A stretch of 64,000 nt of DNA from Phoronis australis. Its lineage: Eukaryota; Phoronida; Phoronidae. The notes under the pieces are model-generated. The model was not told the origin of the DNA and did not search any database. It saw only the letters and a list, made by a program, of their open reading frames with translations. Numbering within the stretch: the first letter of the stretch is position 1; each line of letters opens with the position of its first letter. Shown piece by piece: positions 1 to 12,000 of this stretch. The translations under genes were made by a program, and so were the position numbers. The stretch is from contig NMRA01000809.1 in the NCBI GenBank assembly GCA_002633005.1, forward strand, positions 22,911 through 86,910. Reading direction: 5' to 3'.

Positions 1-189
1 AATGGTTTACTTCTGGAGATTTGAAATGTGTTCTCCCATTGTAAGGTTTACCCCTTCATTTCTACTCTATGTCAGGGATTTCTGGCTGACAATTGACTGT
101 CTTTTATACATTGAAAATTCCATATCCGAAGCCTGTTGAGTTGGTAAGTTTGCTTTAATTGTTATTATTTGTCTTTGTGAAATGTTTAG

Positions 190-308
190 ACTGTGGTCCG
201 GGTAAAAAGAAAAAGGCATGCAAAAACTGCACTTGTGGCTTGGCTGAAGAGGAGCAGGCGGGGTCAAAGAAAGCTCAATCAGAGGAACCCAAGTCTGCCT
301 GTGGAAAC
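190..308 (+). CDS. CIAPIN1: CIAPIN1 (anamorsin), penultimate coding exon
   Basis: This exon encodes the first cysteine cluster of the C-terminal Fe-S domain of anamorsin. The translation has [20 protein letters not shown] near its start, the C-X(n)-C-X2-C-X-C pattern that binds the [2Fe-2S] cluster, and ends in KSACGN. The acceptor AG is at 188-189 and the donor GTGAGT starts at 309. The exon begins with two bases completing a codon split with an upstream exon that is outside the window, and ends in phase 0. Anamorsin accepts electrons from the diflavin reductase NDOR1 and supports cytosolic iron-sulfur protein assembly. The protein is 5'-truncated here by the window edge only. Family identity is near certain because the cysteine pattern and flanking residues are diagnostic. 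Confidence 0.96.
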
Positions 309-3028
309 GTGAGTCTGTCACTAGTTGAACTGTAATGTATCTGTAGTACTGGGTTCCATTTGCAAAAACTTCTTATTTGCATAGGTTTAAATTTATGTTT
401 ACCTTGAAAAACGTATTTTCTTGTTGCATGCGATTATAATGCTCTTGTTGGTGGTGGTTTGCGTGTACATTCATTTAATAAACAAACCATTTTTATCACT
501 AAGAATCTGAGTTTTGAATGACATTGTCATAAGTTTCCATTGCATTTCAAATGTGGCGCATGTGATTGATTTAATTTAATTTTGCACACAAATAAATCAC
601 ATAATAAGACAAGGTCAATTTTCTTGTTTTATACTGTTATTCAGTGCTTGGAATGGAGCTTGTAGGTCTTATTATGGATTAATAAGCAGTTTTATGCTTA
701 TATTCTTACTTTGATGTTCGTTGTTTTTGACCTTCCAAAAACGGCTCTCGGTATAGCTTTAATTGCTGCACGCATTGTTTAACACTGGCAAAGTGAGCTG
801 CAATGAAATTTGTCATCGTTGTCTTTTAGCATAAAAGTCATTTGAAGCTGGGCTCTGATATTGAAAGTAGTTTTTGTGATGCCAAAAATTCAGCATCAAA
901 AAAGTTCCTTTTTATGCACCCACATATTTATATATGAGTGCATATTGTCGTCTTCTCTGTCCGGTCATCCAGCGTCAGCAGCTGTATGTCCTAAATCCCT
1001 TGCAGGATCTTGTTGGAAATTTGGCAGATGTGTTCCTGTGCAGCTGACAACAGATGAGGAAGAGTTTCGGACTGTTTCGAATACTGCTGTGCCCCCTAGT
1101 GGCAATTTTAGTTTTGTATGTTCGCCTCCATATCTTTGGCATTCCTTGATGGATTTTCATGAAATTTGACAAATAGGTTTTCATTAAAAACACGATGCCA
1201 TTCCATATGCGGACAGATTCAACGGATTTTACACCAGCATTTTTGTTATTTTTGCATCCCGTTTTCTAGCGTCCATCTCTCTATCTGCCATACCGCTTGA
1301 GAGATCATTACGAAAAATTACAGATGTGTTCCTGATGAGAAGGCCACGACTGATGTTGATTTTCAAACAAGTCTGACTGCAGTGTCGCCCCCTATTAGCA
1401 TTTTTGCGTCTGCAGCGGTATCTCCTTAACCCTTTAAAGAAACTTTGTGAATTTTGAAAGATGTTTTCCTACGGAGCAGACGACAAATGGCAATGAATGT
1501 CTAACTGATCCAACCGCTGTAGCAAAAAATTTTTCTTACATTTTTGCCTCTAGTCTGTATCTTAGGAGTTCATTAATTTTATGCATTTTCAAGAAATTTG
1601 GCAAATAGGTTTCGATTAAGGAGACGACAAGGTCTTCCCATTTTCGAACACATTTGATTATTCTGAGCCGTGTAGTGGCCATTTTTTGTCATGTTTGTGT
1701 CCGTTTTCTTGTGACTGCCTCCCTACCTGCCATACCGCATAATGGATCAGTATAAAAATATACAGATTTGTTCCCAATAAGAAGACAACGACTGACGTTG
1801 ACTTTCAGGTGAGTCTGACTACTGTGTCATCTTTTAGTCGCAATTTTGTTTTTTTTTTTACTTCTGCAGCTGAATCTCCTTAACACTTTGAAGGAACTTT
1901 GTGAAATTCGAAAGATTTGTTCCTGTGGAGCAGAGGACAAATGGTAACAAGCGTCGAACTGATCCAAATACCACTGTGCCCCCTTGTGGCAAAATGTTCT
2001 TACGTATTCGTTAATGTATTTTAATGAAATTCGACAAATAGGTTTCTATTAAGGAAATGACAATGCCTTCCCATTTTTGGACAGATTGGATGTTTTTTGT
2101 GCCACCTGGTGACTATCCAAAAAATTTTGTGTATGGTTTTAACATCCGCCCCTCTTTCTGGCAAACCACTCAAAGGATCCTTATGAAAATGAACGGTTGT
2201 GTTCCCGAAGCAAAGACCCTGGCCGACGTTGATTTTCTAATGTTTTGGGCTATTCCGGTACCCCCTAGGGTCAATTTTACTTTTTTTGCATCTACAGCTA
2301 TATCTCCTAAACCCTTTAAAGGGTCTTTGCAAAATTTGGCAGATGGGCTTCTATAGACATGGCAACAGATGACAAGTTTCAGACCAATCAAAATATAGCT
2401 GCGCCCCCTAGTGTCAGTTGTTTTTTTCTGTTTGCCTCTAAATCTTAGGGAGTTCCTTGGCTTGTTTTCATGAAATTTGGCAAATAGTTTGTATAACTGA
2501 GATAGCGCCACATTCTCAATGTGGACGGGTTTGATGCATTCTGCACCATCTTATAGCCATTTTTGAGATACCAAAAATACCCCTAGAAGCACACCGTTTG
2601 CGGTGCTGTTGTGGGTGCATTTCAATGCTCTGCGTTGCTCTTGTTTGGTCTGTCAGATATGGTACGTTGTCAGTTTTAGCAAAACAGCTTCTAGTTAAAT
2701 TTGCTTCAACTAGTTCCAGTGTATAAATTTGAATCGCCAAATTTACCTGTCCCGTAAATTTTCTGGTTAGATACAGTCGGCGGGTTCATTTTTTGGAAAT
2801 GACTAAAAAATTTATGGAGATTGATGTAGACTTTGAGACAAGTTTTTACTTTCAGAATTATACACTTTTATAGACAGTGTTAATTTCTATAAATTTGTGT
2901 AGGTATTTGACTCAATGCACTGAATTGCTGTTAAGGTCCTGAATAACCATGTCTCTGTATGCAGCTTTGAAAATGTGTTTGTGCTCTTACTACTGCAATG
3001 TAATATAATCCATTCCATTTGTTTACAG
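309..3028 (+). other. CIAPIN1 last intron, carrying a 147-bp-monomer repeat element
   Basis: GT-AG intron of 2720 bp. Most of it (about 914-2646) is occupied by a minus-oriented copy of the dispersed monomer-array element described separately. At 2790-2940 there is a stretch resembling the end of the dispersed family seen at 12490-12960. Open frames inside the intron are repeat sequence, not exons. Confidence 0.8.
914..2646 (-). repeat. Dispersed 147-bp-monomer element, copy 1 (11 monomers)
   Basis: Read on the minus strand the element begins with AACAAGAGCAAC followed by a short hairpin and the block AATGCACCCA (about 2646-2605), and ends near 914 at an inverted TGCACCCACATA hairpin. In between, the marker equivalent to GCCACTAGGGGGC recurs with its first base at 2558, 2415, 2272, 2118, 1990, 1841, 1680, 1523, 1399, 1238 and 1103, a mean step of about 145 bp. 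Three successive monomers form a higher-order unit of about 440 bp (2558, 2118, 1680, 1238). It shares monomer types and both ends with the copies at 9332-10644 and 37150-38462. No coding capacity was seen. Confidence 0.85.
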
Positions 3029-3142
3029 TGTTACCTAGGCGACGCATTCAGGTGTGCCAGTTGCCCTTACCTGGGCATGCCAGCCTTCAAGCCGGGTGAA
3101 AAGATCCAACTCACCAACAGACAGCTAAATGCAGACGCCTAG
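3029..3142 (+). CDS. CIAPIN1: CIAPIN1 (anamorsin), terminal coding exon
   Basis: The exon follows an acceptor TTTACAG (AG at 3027-3028) and joins the upstream exon in phase 0, so the junction falls inside the second cluster motif [15 protein letters not shown]. The CX2C...CX2C twin motif binds the second, [4Fe-4S], cluster. It continues into the family signature [14 protein letters not shown] and ends with a short tail NADA and TAG at 3140-3142. The length (37 residues) is normal for the anamorsin C terminus, so this is the true 3' end of the reading frame. Its stop faces the stop of the SLC9 gene on the other strand, about 5.3 kb away. Confidence 0.97.
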   Translation, partial: CYLGDAFRCASCPYLGMPAFKPGEKIQLTNRQLNADA

Positions 3143-3665
3143 TGTTATCTTGATTAAACCATTTGGGATGGGGTATACCAGCGTTTGTCCTTATTGATAC
3201 ATAAATTCCTATCTCCGTGGACATCATAATTGTTTAATGGCTGCCATGTTGGTACAGTACAAAAGTAATCATACAAAATGCCGTTTTCACCGTTGTGACG
3301 CGTTTTGTTCTGTTAACAGCAAAAATAGTTGGCGATAACCATCCGGGTGGCAAATTTCTAATTGCATAATGACTCAAGACACGTTAGTGTCCTATTCAAT
3401 TTCATTCTCAGTCAGGAGGGAAGATTACAGCTTCTGCCTAGACATTGTGACGGGGAATTCTGGGTCATTTTGTCCGATTACTTAAGGATTTTACTGTAGT
3501 TTGGTTTTACTATTTCTTGTTGCCCGTTTCGACTGCTGTTCACATTTCTGTTAACTCCTTTAATTTCCTGTTAAGCTGTGGAATTTAATTAACATTGCGT
3601 TCCCCACAACTTTTCACCAGCTATTTTTCGCCAATTTTATGTTGTCTAAAGATGTATTCAACTGT

Positions 3666-3671
3666 AATAAA
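3666..3671 (+). promoter_or_regulatory. Candidate polyadenylation signal for CIAPIN1
   Basis: First exact AATAAA downstream of the CIAPIN1 stop, giving a 3' UTR of about 0.5 kb. A second copy occurs 410 bp downstream in the duplicated block. Position is the only evidence. Confidence 0.35.
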
Positions 3672-3891
3672 ACAACAGAAATCTTAATCTATTTCTCTCA
3701 GAGGTTATGTTTTAATAAGTCAAACACCTGTGAATATTAGTTTTCTTGAAAGGCAACTAGTTGCATCGTTAAAATCATGAATAACTAGTTTAGGAAATTT
3801 AGTTAGAAGTAGGTATTGACAAAAATGCAGTTATGTCAATACACGCAAACAGTTGTTCACAGGCGTTTCCCAGGAGTTGACTGCTGAAATT

Positions 3892-3932
3892 GTGTGTGTG
3901 TGTGTTTGTTTGTTTGTGTGTTTGTTTGTGTT

Positions 3933-3980
<48 letters not shown>
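3892..3980 (+). repeat. TG/TTTG microsatellite
   Basis: Run of TG dinucleotides interrupted by TTTG tetranucleotides. The apparent long open frames of Cys-Val or Thr-His across it are artefacts of the repeat. A shorter TG tract with a CGTG tail is at about 4302-4340 in the duplicated copy. Confidence 0.95.
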
Positions 3981-3982
<2 letters not shown>

Positions 3983-4299
3983 TGGATGGGTGGGTGGCAA
4001 TTCCGTTCGACGAGTTGTACATGTTCACNACAACTTTTCACCAATTTTATGTTGTCTAAAGATGTATTCAACTGTAATAAAACAACAGAAATCTTAATCT
4101 ATTTCTCTCAGAGGTTATGTTTTAATAAGTCAAACACCTGTGAATATTAGTTTTCTTGAAAGGCAACTAGTTGCATTGTTAAAATCATGAATAACTACTT
4201 TAGGAAATTTAGTTAGAAGTAGGTATTGACAAAAATGCAGTTATGTCAATACACGCAAACAGTTGTTCACAGGCGTTTCCCAGGAGTTGACTGCTGAAA

Positions 4300-4332
<33 letters not shown>

Positions 4333-7300
4333 CGTGCGTGACTGGTTGAAGAATGAGCAGACATTGATTAAGTGTTTCTTTTATTAATAACACAAAATTA
4401 CAATCTTGACTAACAGTGTCCACTTGCACAATCTGTAGATTCATACATCACAACATCCCAAAAAATCAGTCATCATGAGAATTACATGGCAGTAACATCT
4501 CGTCTTTCAACTCCTCCAATAATGTGAAGGCCCCGTGACGAAAACATGAAAAATCCCTCTCACTGGAATAGGCAGTTTCATTACAATAAAATAAACTTGC
4601 AATTTTCAACAGTATCGGATTTTTCAGTGGTCGCAACTTTTAAGTTAAAACTTAAACTGCATCGACGTATCACTATATGGCATAGGCTAAATCAGCATAA
4701 TTGGTTCTGGTGTGGACCCAGAGTCATTTTCAGCATCCACTTGCTAAAAGAAAAAAGAGCTCAAAGTCTCGGGAACTTTTTTGAAAAGCCCCACACAGGC
4801 AAACAAGTTAGGTCTTAAATGGCATGCTTCTCTAGTGTATGCACTACATTGCATGAGTAGTGCCATGTATCGATTTCCCAAACCAAAGACCAGAACCAGC
4901 TAAGCTCTTTTGGCCATGCTCTTCATTGTGGTACAGAGTGCAAATAAATTAACTACGCAATACTCGCCCACATTTCATTAGTGGGAATCACATCGTGGTA
5001 TTGATTCCATGCTATATCCTTACAAGGAAATATAGAAAGTTGTCCTTTCTATTGAGAAGTCATTTTTCCTAGAATTTGAAACAGCATGATCATTCATTGG
5101 ATTCCTGCCAGGTTCCGAGGAATGTTTGGGGGAGATTGAGAGTAAAGGATCAGACTACAAACGGGTTACCTAGGTAACTGCACTTATGTGAAGGTACACC
5201 CGTCCATTGGTCTTGATTAAAATCTTGTAGACACTGACTACATTGCCAACAAGCAGCGGTCATTTTCACAGTATGATCATTCAGAATTCTACCAGTGGTT
5301 TCTGAATACATTAACAAAGACGGGAGGCTTGTCAGATCGAATATTGTAAAAATCACATTTTATGGCAAGTTTCATTCAGCATGCTATTTTAAATAAGTTT
5401 TAATATATGTCTATGTACAGCTACTTGGCAGTGATCTACAGTTTGAAGGAGAACGCCAAAACGTGCACTTTAGCAATGAGTTACACCTCATGACAATATG
5501 TTCATTCTTTTCAATAAATACAAGTTCTCACCCAACCCAAACCACATGGCACATCAAACAATATCAATCCAATAATTGCACAAAAATTGTGAAAATTCAA
5601 CTTGGGAAAGGGTCATGAGATATGCAACATGGGAAAAGTAATATTTAAATGTGAACAACAGAATCAGGAGCCCATCTTTTCTCATACAGCTACATCGGGG
5701 CCTATTTTATCAAAGTTCAAAACATCGGGTCGTAGCCAAGACGACACCAGATGCTTTATTGTGAAGGCAACACTGCATTTTTTATTCAGATTTGTCTTCA
5801 AGAACCACGTTAATGAACAGTTCAAATCAAACTCAGAAGCTAAGACTGGACTTGCAAACTTGGATAAATAGTCACAAGTTCCTAAATCAAAGGTATTCCA
5901 CTGTAATGTTTACTTGTCAGCTTTCTTCATGAACTAAAACAACAAATTTAACACCTTTTAGTTACAAAATGAACCAAATCTAACATAAATTAATAACATA
6001 AGCTTGTTCCAATGAGAGTGTACACTATCACAGAAAAAAATATACAAGTTGAGAAAATCTAAGCTAAATAATGATAAAAGCTTGTTCCTGAAAACGGCAT
6101 ACTATCTCATATCACAGTAAAAAAATAAGTCATGGAAGTACACAAAACAGGAAATAATATCAAGTGCAAACAATTGATAAAACTGCAGAAAAAATAACTT
6201 AATATACTAACTGAAATTGAGCAAACTAAATGGTCCATTATCAAAACTTATTAAGTAAATGTAATGGAAGCATTTACCGACGCATAAAATACACAACATT
6301 AAGGACAGCGGTGTAGAATTGCACCTTAAAAGGTTACTTCAAATTGCACGACTTAGTGTCATTTATGGAGTGCAAATTATGGAGATTTATGACATGTTAT
6401 TTTCATAAAATGAAACCGATTCGTTCTTGTGTACAAATAAAATACCCAGACAACATTTCAATGGGGACTCACTAATTATTCACTGAGTAGTGTTGATGAA
6501 GAAAGGGGTTTCTTTTAAACGTCTGGGCTTTTGACCAACAAAATTTAATAGAGACTCGACTCGAAAACAGAGGAATCGTGTCACACACTTTGAGTCTCAA
6601 GTGAAGTTTGGTGGTCACGGCCCTGAACAGAGAAATTTAAAGCTATTCACCAGCATGGGGGTTTCTCATGACACGACAGCCTGTATTCTCTATAGGAAGG
6701 GCCACTTGTTTACTAACGCCGCCTAGTGAATTTCAAGTTCTTTATAGTCAGTAACAGCGTAAGAAATTTAAGCAATGTCATGACCAAAAGTGCCGTGAAT
6801 ACTTGTATACATGACAGCCTCACTTACAAAATAAGCACCATCTACAGCAAACTAAATTTTAGTATTACATTCATGCTCGAGTCAAAGAAATAATCACAGT
6901 ACTTGAATGTAAGCATTTTTTCTCAAGCAAGAACGGTGTTTCACTAGCGTCACCTGGTGAACTTCAGTTAGTAAGTACTCTGAATTTCACAATTACAGTG
7001 TGTTGAGCATATCGCATGCGCATATTCTAAGAAATAATAGGACTTCAATTATTTCTTATAATAGAAAGTCATGTGGGTATTTATTTGTTGTCGCAATTGC
7101 CTTACTAAGAAAAATCTGTCTTATATGCGAGTACAACATGAGCTGGAGGGCTTCAGCGGCCAAGCACAAAACAACTAAGTAATCAACTACTGACCAGCAA
7201 CCAAAGCTAACCCACGGCCTTTAAAATCATTTGACTTAAGACAGAATTTTGGCCTTTCAATCTCCCTTCACAATTGCTGAAGGCAAGTAATGAGCTCATC

Positions 7301-8440
7301 ACTCTGTAGAATTAATTTAAAGAACTTATCTCTGTCAGTAAACAGCAGTTACGTGTATATTCTCATAAACTTTGCACTTTTACTCAAGTGAGATTAATTT
7401 TTCAGAAATAGTTGTGTGGAGCGTAAGATCAAATTTGTGACTCAAGTGACAAGCCACTTTTCAGGAAATATACCTCAGGTGAATGAAAGCAATGAAAGCA
7501 TAATGGTCATATTGTGGTTTACCTTCGTTCCAAAAACTGGTAGTGGAACTAGCAGTTTATATGTTCACAATACAGGCCAGTTATGACTATGCAAATGTAT
7601 CTCTACGGGGACATCAACACTGACCTTGGCAGACTTCCAAGCACTGATCCAGAGGAAGAGGGGGGGGGTGCAGAAGTAAAACACTCCTTGCTTGGACATA
7701 TTTGCCCTGATTTTCCTACATTTACCACCAATGATTAACTTTTGATTCAAGCCACTTGCAGTTATGAATTTGTTCTCAACTTTTCTGAACCCAAATTAGA
7801 GATAATTTATAGACTTTGAAAGATCTGACAGTACGTTGTTGCTCAAGAACACGCTCAACAAGTTGGCTCGTCACTGCGGGTCATTTTATGCACTCAGGAC
7901 AGTCTCAAGCAATAGCGAACTGTTAGATCTTCCAATACCCAAAAACTACTTCTCATCTGAGTAATGAAAAAATCGATATCAGTTTTATAGCCATACGTGG
8001 TGCAAATCAAAGGTTTGTTTCTTTGATGGAACAATGGTTTACGGCAGCTTAAACTGTAAGTGATCAATAAACAGGCATGTGCTGGTCACACAAGATGAGC
8101 CAATCTATTTTGAGCTCACAAGTTCCCATAAATCTCAACTCTGGGATTCCGACACATCCGTTTCCGCTTATCTGTAAAAATGTCAACTGCTGCAATGTTG
8201 GAATCTTTGGTACCTTCGTGTATTCACAGTCCAGTCCTTGGTACCTCCATGTGTTCACTGTCCTTCTTGGTCACGATATTGGATCAGTGACTGGATTTGA
8301 ATGTATTTTTCTGGATTTCAATGTTGGTGTGATAATAGAATGAATTGATATGGAAAATTTCTCTTTCAGAGAAGACCCTATTAAGAAGGACAATCGAAAC
8401 AGCAACACAGGCAACGACTAGTTTTGTAACTAAGCTATTG

Positions 8441-9078
8441 CTATAAAGTATCTTCAGATTCCATAGAGTTGTGCTGAGGTGGCACAATATCTATTTCGGG
8501 TATATCCATGAACAATCTATCCTCTTCACCAGCCTCTTGTTCATCGTTCGCTGACAGCCACTTACTGATCATGTCATGCGGATCTTGTCGTTCAAACTCC
8601 ACGGAATTTTTTTCTAATGTCTCATCCACTGACGTGTCATGGGCATCAATTATTTTAGCTATTGCAATTGGCTCCATGTGATGGTTTTCAGCATTGTTTC
8701 TGTCAGAGTCACTCAAGTGAAAACTAACCGTCGACGACCTCGCTCCAGGGTCAAGATGATCAAACGCGTGTTCTTTGTCTGCCGACGGGGATCGCAGCGG
8801 CATCTCTTCTTCATTTTCGTTATTCCGTCGCCACGGTAATGACGCATCGCCTGGTGACAAATGAACTTCCTCTGTAGGCGCAGCTATGACTGGTGACGGC
8901 ACTGACGTGTAGTCCAGGTTATTCACCCATGATGGACATTCGCTTAGTGGGGGGCGATCATCGTCGGGGAACAGGTGCGTGTATGACGAGGAGATTGCTG
9001 GACGGCCTGTATTACGCTTCCAAGGCAACGTGAGCTCGGCAACCGTCGGTGTGCGAGGAGGCAACAGATGACCTGATT
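8441..9078 (-). CDS. SLC9A3-like: SLC9 exon 12: long C-terminal tail and stop
   Basis: Residues 767-977 and stop TAG at 8443-8441. Acceptor TTTTCAG directly before 9078; the open frame upstream of this is intron. The tail is disordered-looking and rich in Ser, Pro, Asp and Glu, with two similar tryptophan motifs, LPWKRN (783-788) and LPWRRN (846-851), and ends [11 protein letters not shown]-type motifs are a recurrent feature of NHE2/3 tails. Asp at the -2 position with a terminal Leu fits a class III PDZ ligand by pattern. Highest confidence is in the reading frame; function of the tail is inferred. Confidence 0.92.
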
Positions 9079-12000
9079 CTGAAAAGGGAATGTTCAAATG
9101 ATTCAAGAGGTCACAATGAAGGTAGGACAGTGTTCGTAGACAATCTTGTCACAATGAAGTTAAGAGAAGAGATGGAACAACTGAAATGGAAGTACCCATT
9201 GTGGCAATCACCGACCCCTTATTTGTTGAAAAGTCACATTTAAACATCAGTGTATGTTTATGTGCGACTTGACAGATAAGTTTATCAATTTGAACACCTA
9301 GACTTGATCTGAATGGACATGTGTTTGCTTAAACAAGAGCAACACGGAGCGTTGCAATGCACCCATAAATGCATCGCTAACGGTGTGCTTCTGGTGGTGT
9401 ATATCTGTATCATAAAAATGGCCACTAGATGGAGCAAAATACATGGAATCCATCCAAAAATGGAAACATGCCACTTCTTCTTTTATAGAAAACTATTAAC
9501 CAAATTTCATAAAAATCTGTCACAGAACTTTAGAGAAACAAAGGAAAACAGAAAAAAATGAAAATGCTACTAGGGGAACAGCATTTGCCGGATTCGTCTG
9601 AAAGTCGTCCTCGTCCGTTGTCAACTTCATATCAATACACTTGCTAAATTTAATAACAATCCAGCAGTAGGTTTAGGAGATACAGCTATGAGTGCAAAAA
9701 AACAAAACTGCCATTAGGAGGCGCCACAGCAGACAAACTCGTCGGAAAATCATCATCAACCATCCTCTTCACACTAAGAACATGTATGCCAATTTTCATA
9801 AATTATCCTTAGAATGGTTTGGTTGATTGAGGGGCGGACTCGAAAACAGCAAAAATGACCATAGGTGGCTCAAAATACCTTGATTCCATCTGAAAACAGG
9901 AGGATAATGTCATCTCACCAATAGATGCCTATTGTCCAAATTTTATGAAAATCCATTGAGGACTTTTGAAGATTATAGAGGTAAACAAAAAAAAAACTAA
10001 AATTGCCACTATGGGGCTCACTGGTAGTCAAATCCATTCGAAAGTTGTCGTCGTCCATAGTCAAATTCATATAAATATACTTGCTAAATTTAGTAACGAT
10101 CCTGCATAGTGTTAAGGAGATACAGCCATGGTGCAAAAAAAAACTGCCACTAGGAGGCGCCACAGTACTCAAAGTCATCTGAAAATTGTCGTCATTCGTC
10201 TTCTTCATAGTAAGAATATGCATGCCAATTTTCACAATCATTCTTAGAGTGGTTTCGTTGATAGAGGGGCGGACACCAAAAACAGACTCCAAACAATAAC
10301 AATGGACACTAGGTGGTGCAAAATACCTTGAATAAATCCGAAAACAGGAGGATAGCGTCATTTCATTAAAAGATGCTTATGTGCCAAGTTTCATAAAAAT
10401 CTGTTGAGGACCTTTGAAGATACAGAGGTAAATGTAAAAAACTAAAATTGCCACTAGGGAGCACAGCGGTATTTGGGTCCGTCCGAAACTCGTCGCTCTC
10501 TGTCATCAACCCCATAGGAACACACCTGCCAAATTTCAATAAGATCCTACAAGGGGTTTGAGATACAGCCATGGATGCCGGACGCCCAGACAGAGATGAC
10601 GGCAATATGCACCCACATATGAATATGTGGGATGCACAGTGCATAAAAATAAGTCCAGGGTCGGCTACATAAAAGTTGCATGCAGACAACCAATCCTGTA
10701 AATCCTAATCAGCTAGTAGGTTGAAAACTGAAGCACAAACAGTGACATAAAAATAGTAAGACAACACTTAATGCTCAATAGAGGTTTGGAAATAACAATC
10801 GACAAAAGTTTATCAAGATTTAATAAACCAGGTAAATTAAGATGTCAATTATATAGATAAAAATGGTCAAACTTACACTAGCTTTCTTGACAACAAAACA
10901 GCCAATCAACATATCAACAAAACATAACATGATTAATAAAATTTGGTTAATCGCTTAATTAGTAAGCTGCCAATTAAAGCAGTGGCGAGGGAGCCCATAT
11001 CCAGTTTAAGGTGTATCTCGTTAACCCATATCATAACACTACATCTGCACAAGATGATTCATCATACCGTGTCAAGCTAATTCATGAATATACATGAAAT
11101 GTATGGATGGACACTTGACTGGCAGACACATATACAAGTGAGTGATCAACACAAACATTGATCCAGGGTTAACATGTGTCAACTATGAAGCCCCGTGTAA
11201 GTGATTACATGTTGTCAGTCTCTTTTGACACAATATTTTCAGAAATAGTGTCAAGGCAAACATATGAATGATATGTAATAAGAAATCGGAAATGAAGGAT
11301 AACACAAACGAAGGCTGTGAATGCTAGCAATCACATCCGGCTGACATTAATGATTATTTTTAATAGGCCAACTGACACTGAACAAGACAGTCAGCACAAC
11401 TTTCACTTTAATGGAAACAGACAAACTGACATTCTCAATACACATTAAACCATTTGTTCAAACGTGGTATTTGAACACAGATATTTAGGTTGACAGACAT
11501 TAGCCTCTCATGTGTGTGACATATGAAAACTATGACCCTAGTGTTAGAAAATCATTGTTCATTATCTAGACATGAACAAAACATGCCGATTTGATGAATG
11601 ACACTATTCCAATAAGTACTGACACTGGCTGCACTTGATTCACTCAGCCGGTTCAGTTGGGTCAACAGGCTAAGACCTCTGATTGGTTCTTGGTGATGAC
11701 GTACAAACCAGTCAGATGTCTTCAAAGTTAGCAGGTTGATTCGGCTGAACTGGAGAAGCGAATCAAGTGCAGCCACAGCATTGCATGCTTTAACCAAGAG
11801 ACTACACTGAGAATGTAAAAGTGAGTTGATGCCTGCAGTAGTCACTTATCATAAAGCCAGTCAAAGCTACACTTCTTCTATTAAATATTCACAGAGTAAG
11901 CTATTAGCATAGCAAAAATCGGTCGTACTTGCGACAAGCCGATGGCAACATTGAACATTATACATGCAGTGTTCATGACTCGTGATACGATGTGGTAAAG

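Larger units (their letters stand above)
3636..4318 (+). repeat. Near-identical direct duplication flanking a single N
   Basis: The block 3636-3908 recurs at 4046-4318 with a constant 410-bp offset and only a few substitutions. Between them are a TG tract and one ambiguous base at 4028. High identity plus the N suggests two alleles joined head to tail by the assembler. Confidence 0.85.
3143..8440. other. Intergenic interval between convergent genes; probable 3' UTRs
   Basis: CIAPIN1 (stop at 3142, +) and the SLC9 gene (stop at 8441, -) converge here. The first + strand AATAAA after the CIAPIN1 stop is at 3666-3671, with an ATTAAA variant near 3153. On the minus strand an AATAAA at 4385-4380 could end a long SLC9 3' UTR of about 4 kb; the stretch 4400-8440 is largely free of the repeats found elsewhere, which fits a UTR but does not prove it. 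The rest is a TG microsatellite region and a duplicated block around the N at 4028. No protein-coding exon was recognised. Confidence 0.5.

Noticed and set aside
861-2511. Several open frames of about 100 codons
   Set aside because: All lie within the 147-bp-monomer element and are not conserved between its copies.
3799-4097. Open frames rich in Thr-His or Cys-Val
   Set aside because: They are translations of the TG/CA microsatellite.
9079-9106. Upstream extension of the last SLC9 exon (MNHLNIPF...)
   Set aside because: A TTTTCAG acceptor directly precedes 9078 and the phase with exon 11 fits only there.
9332-10644. Possible CRISPR array, because of regular spacing
   Set aside because: The repeating unit is about 147 bp without distinct spacers and the DNA is animal nuclear sequence.
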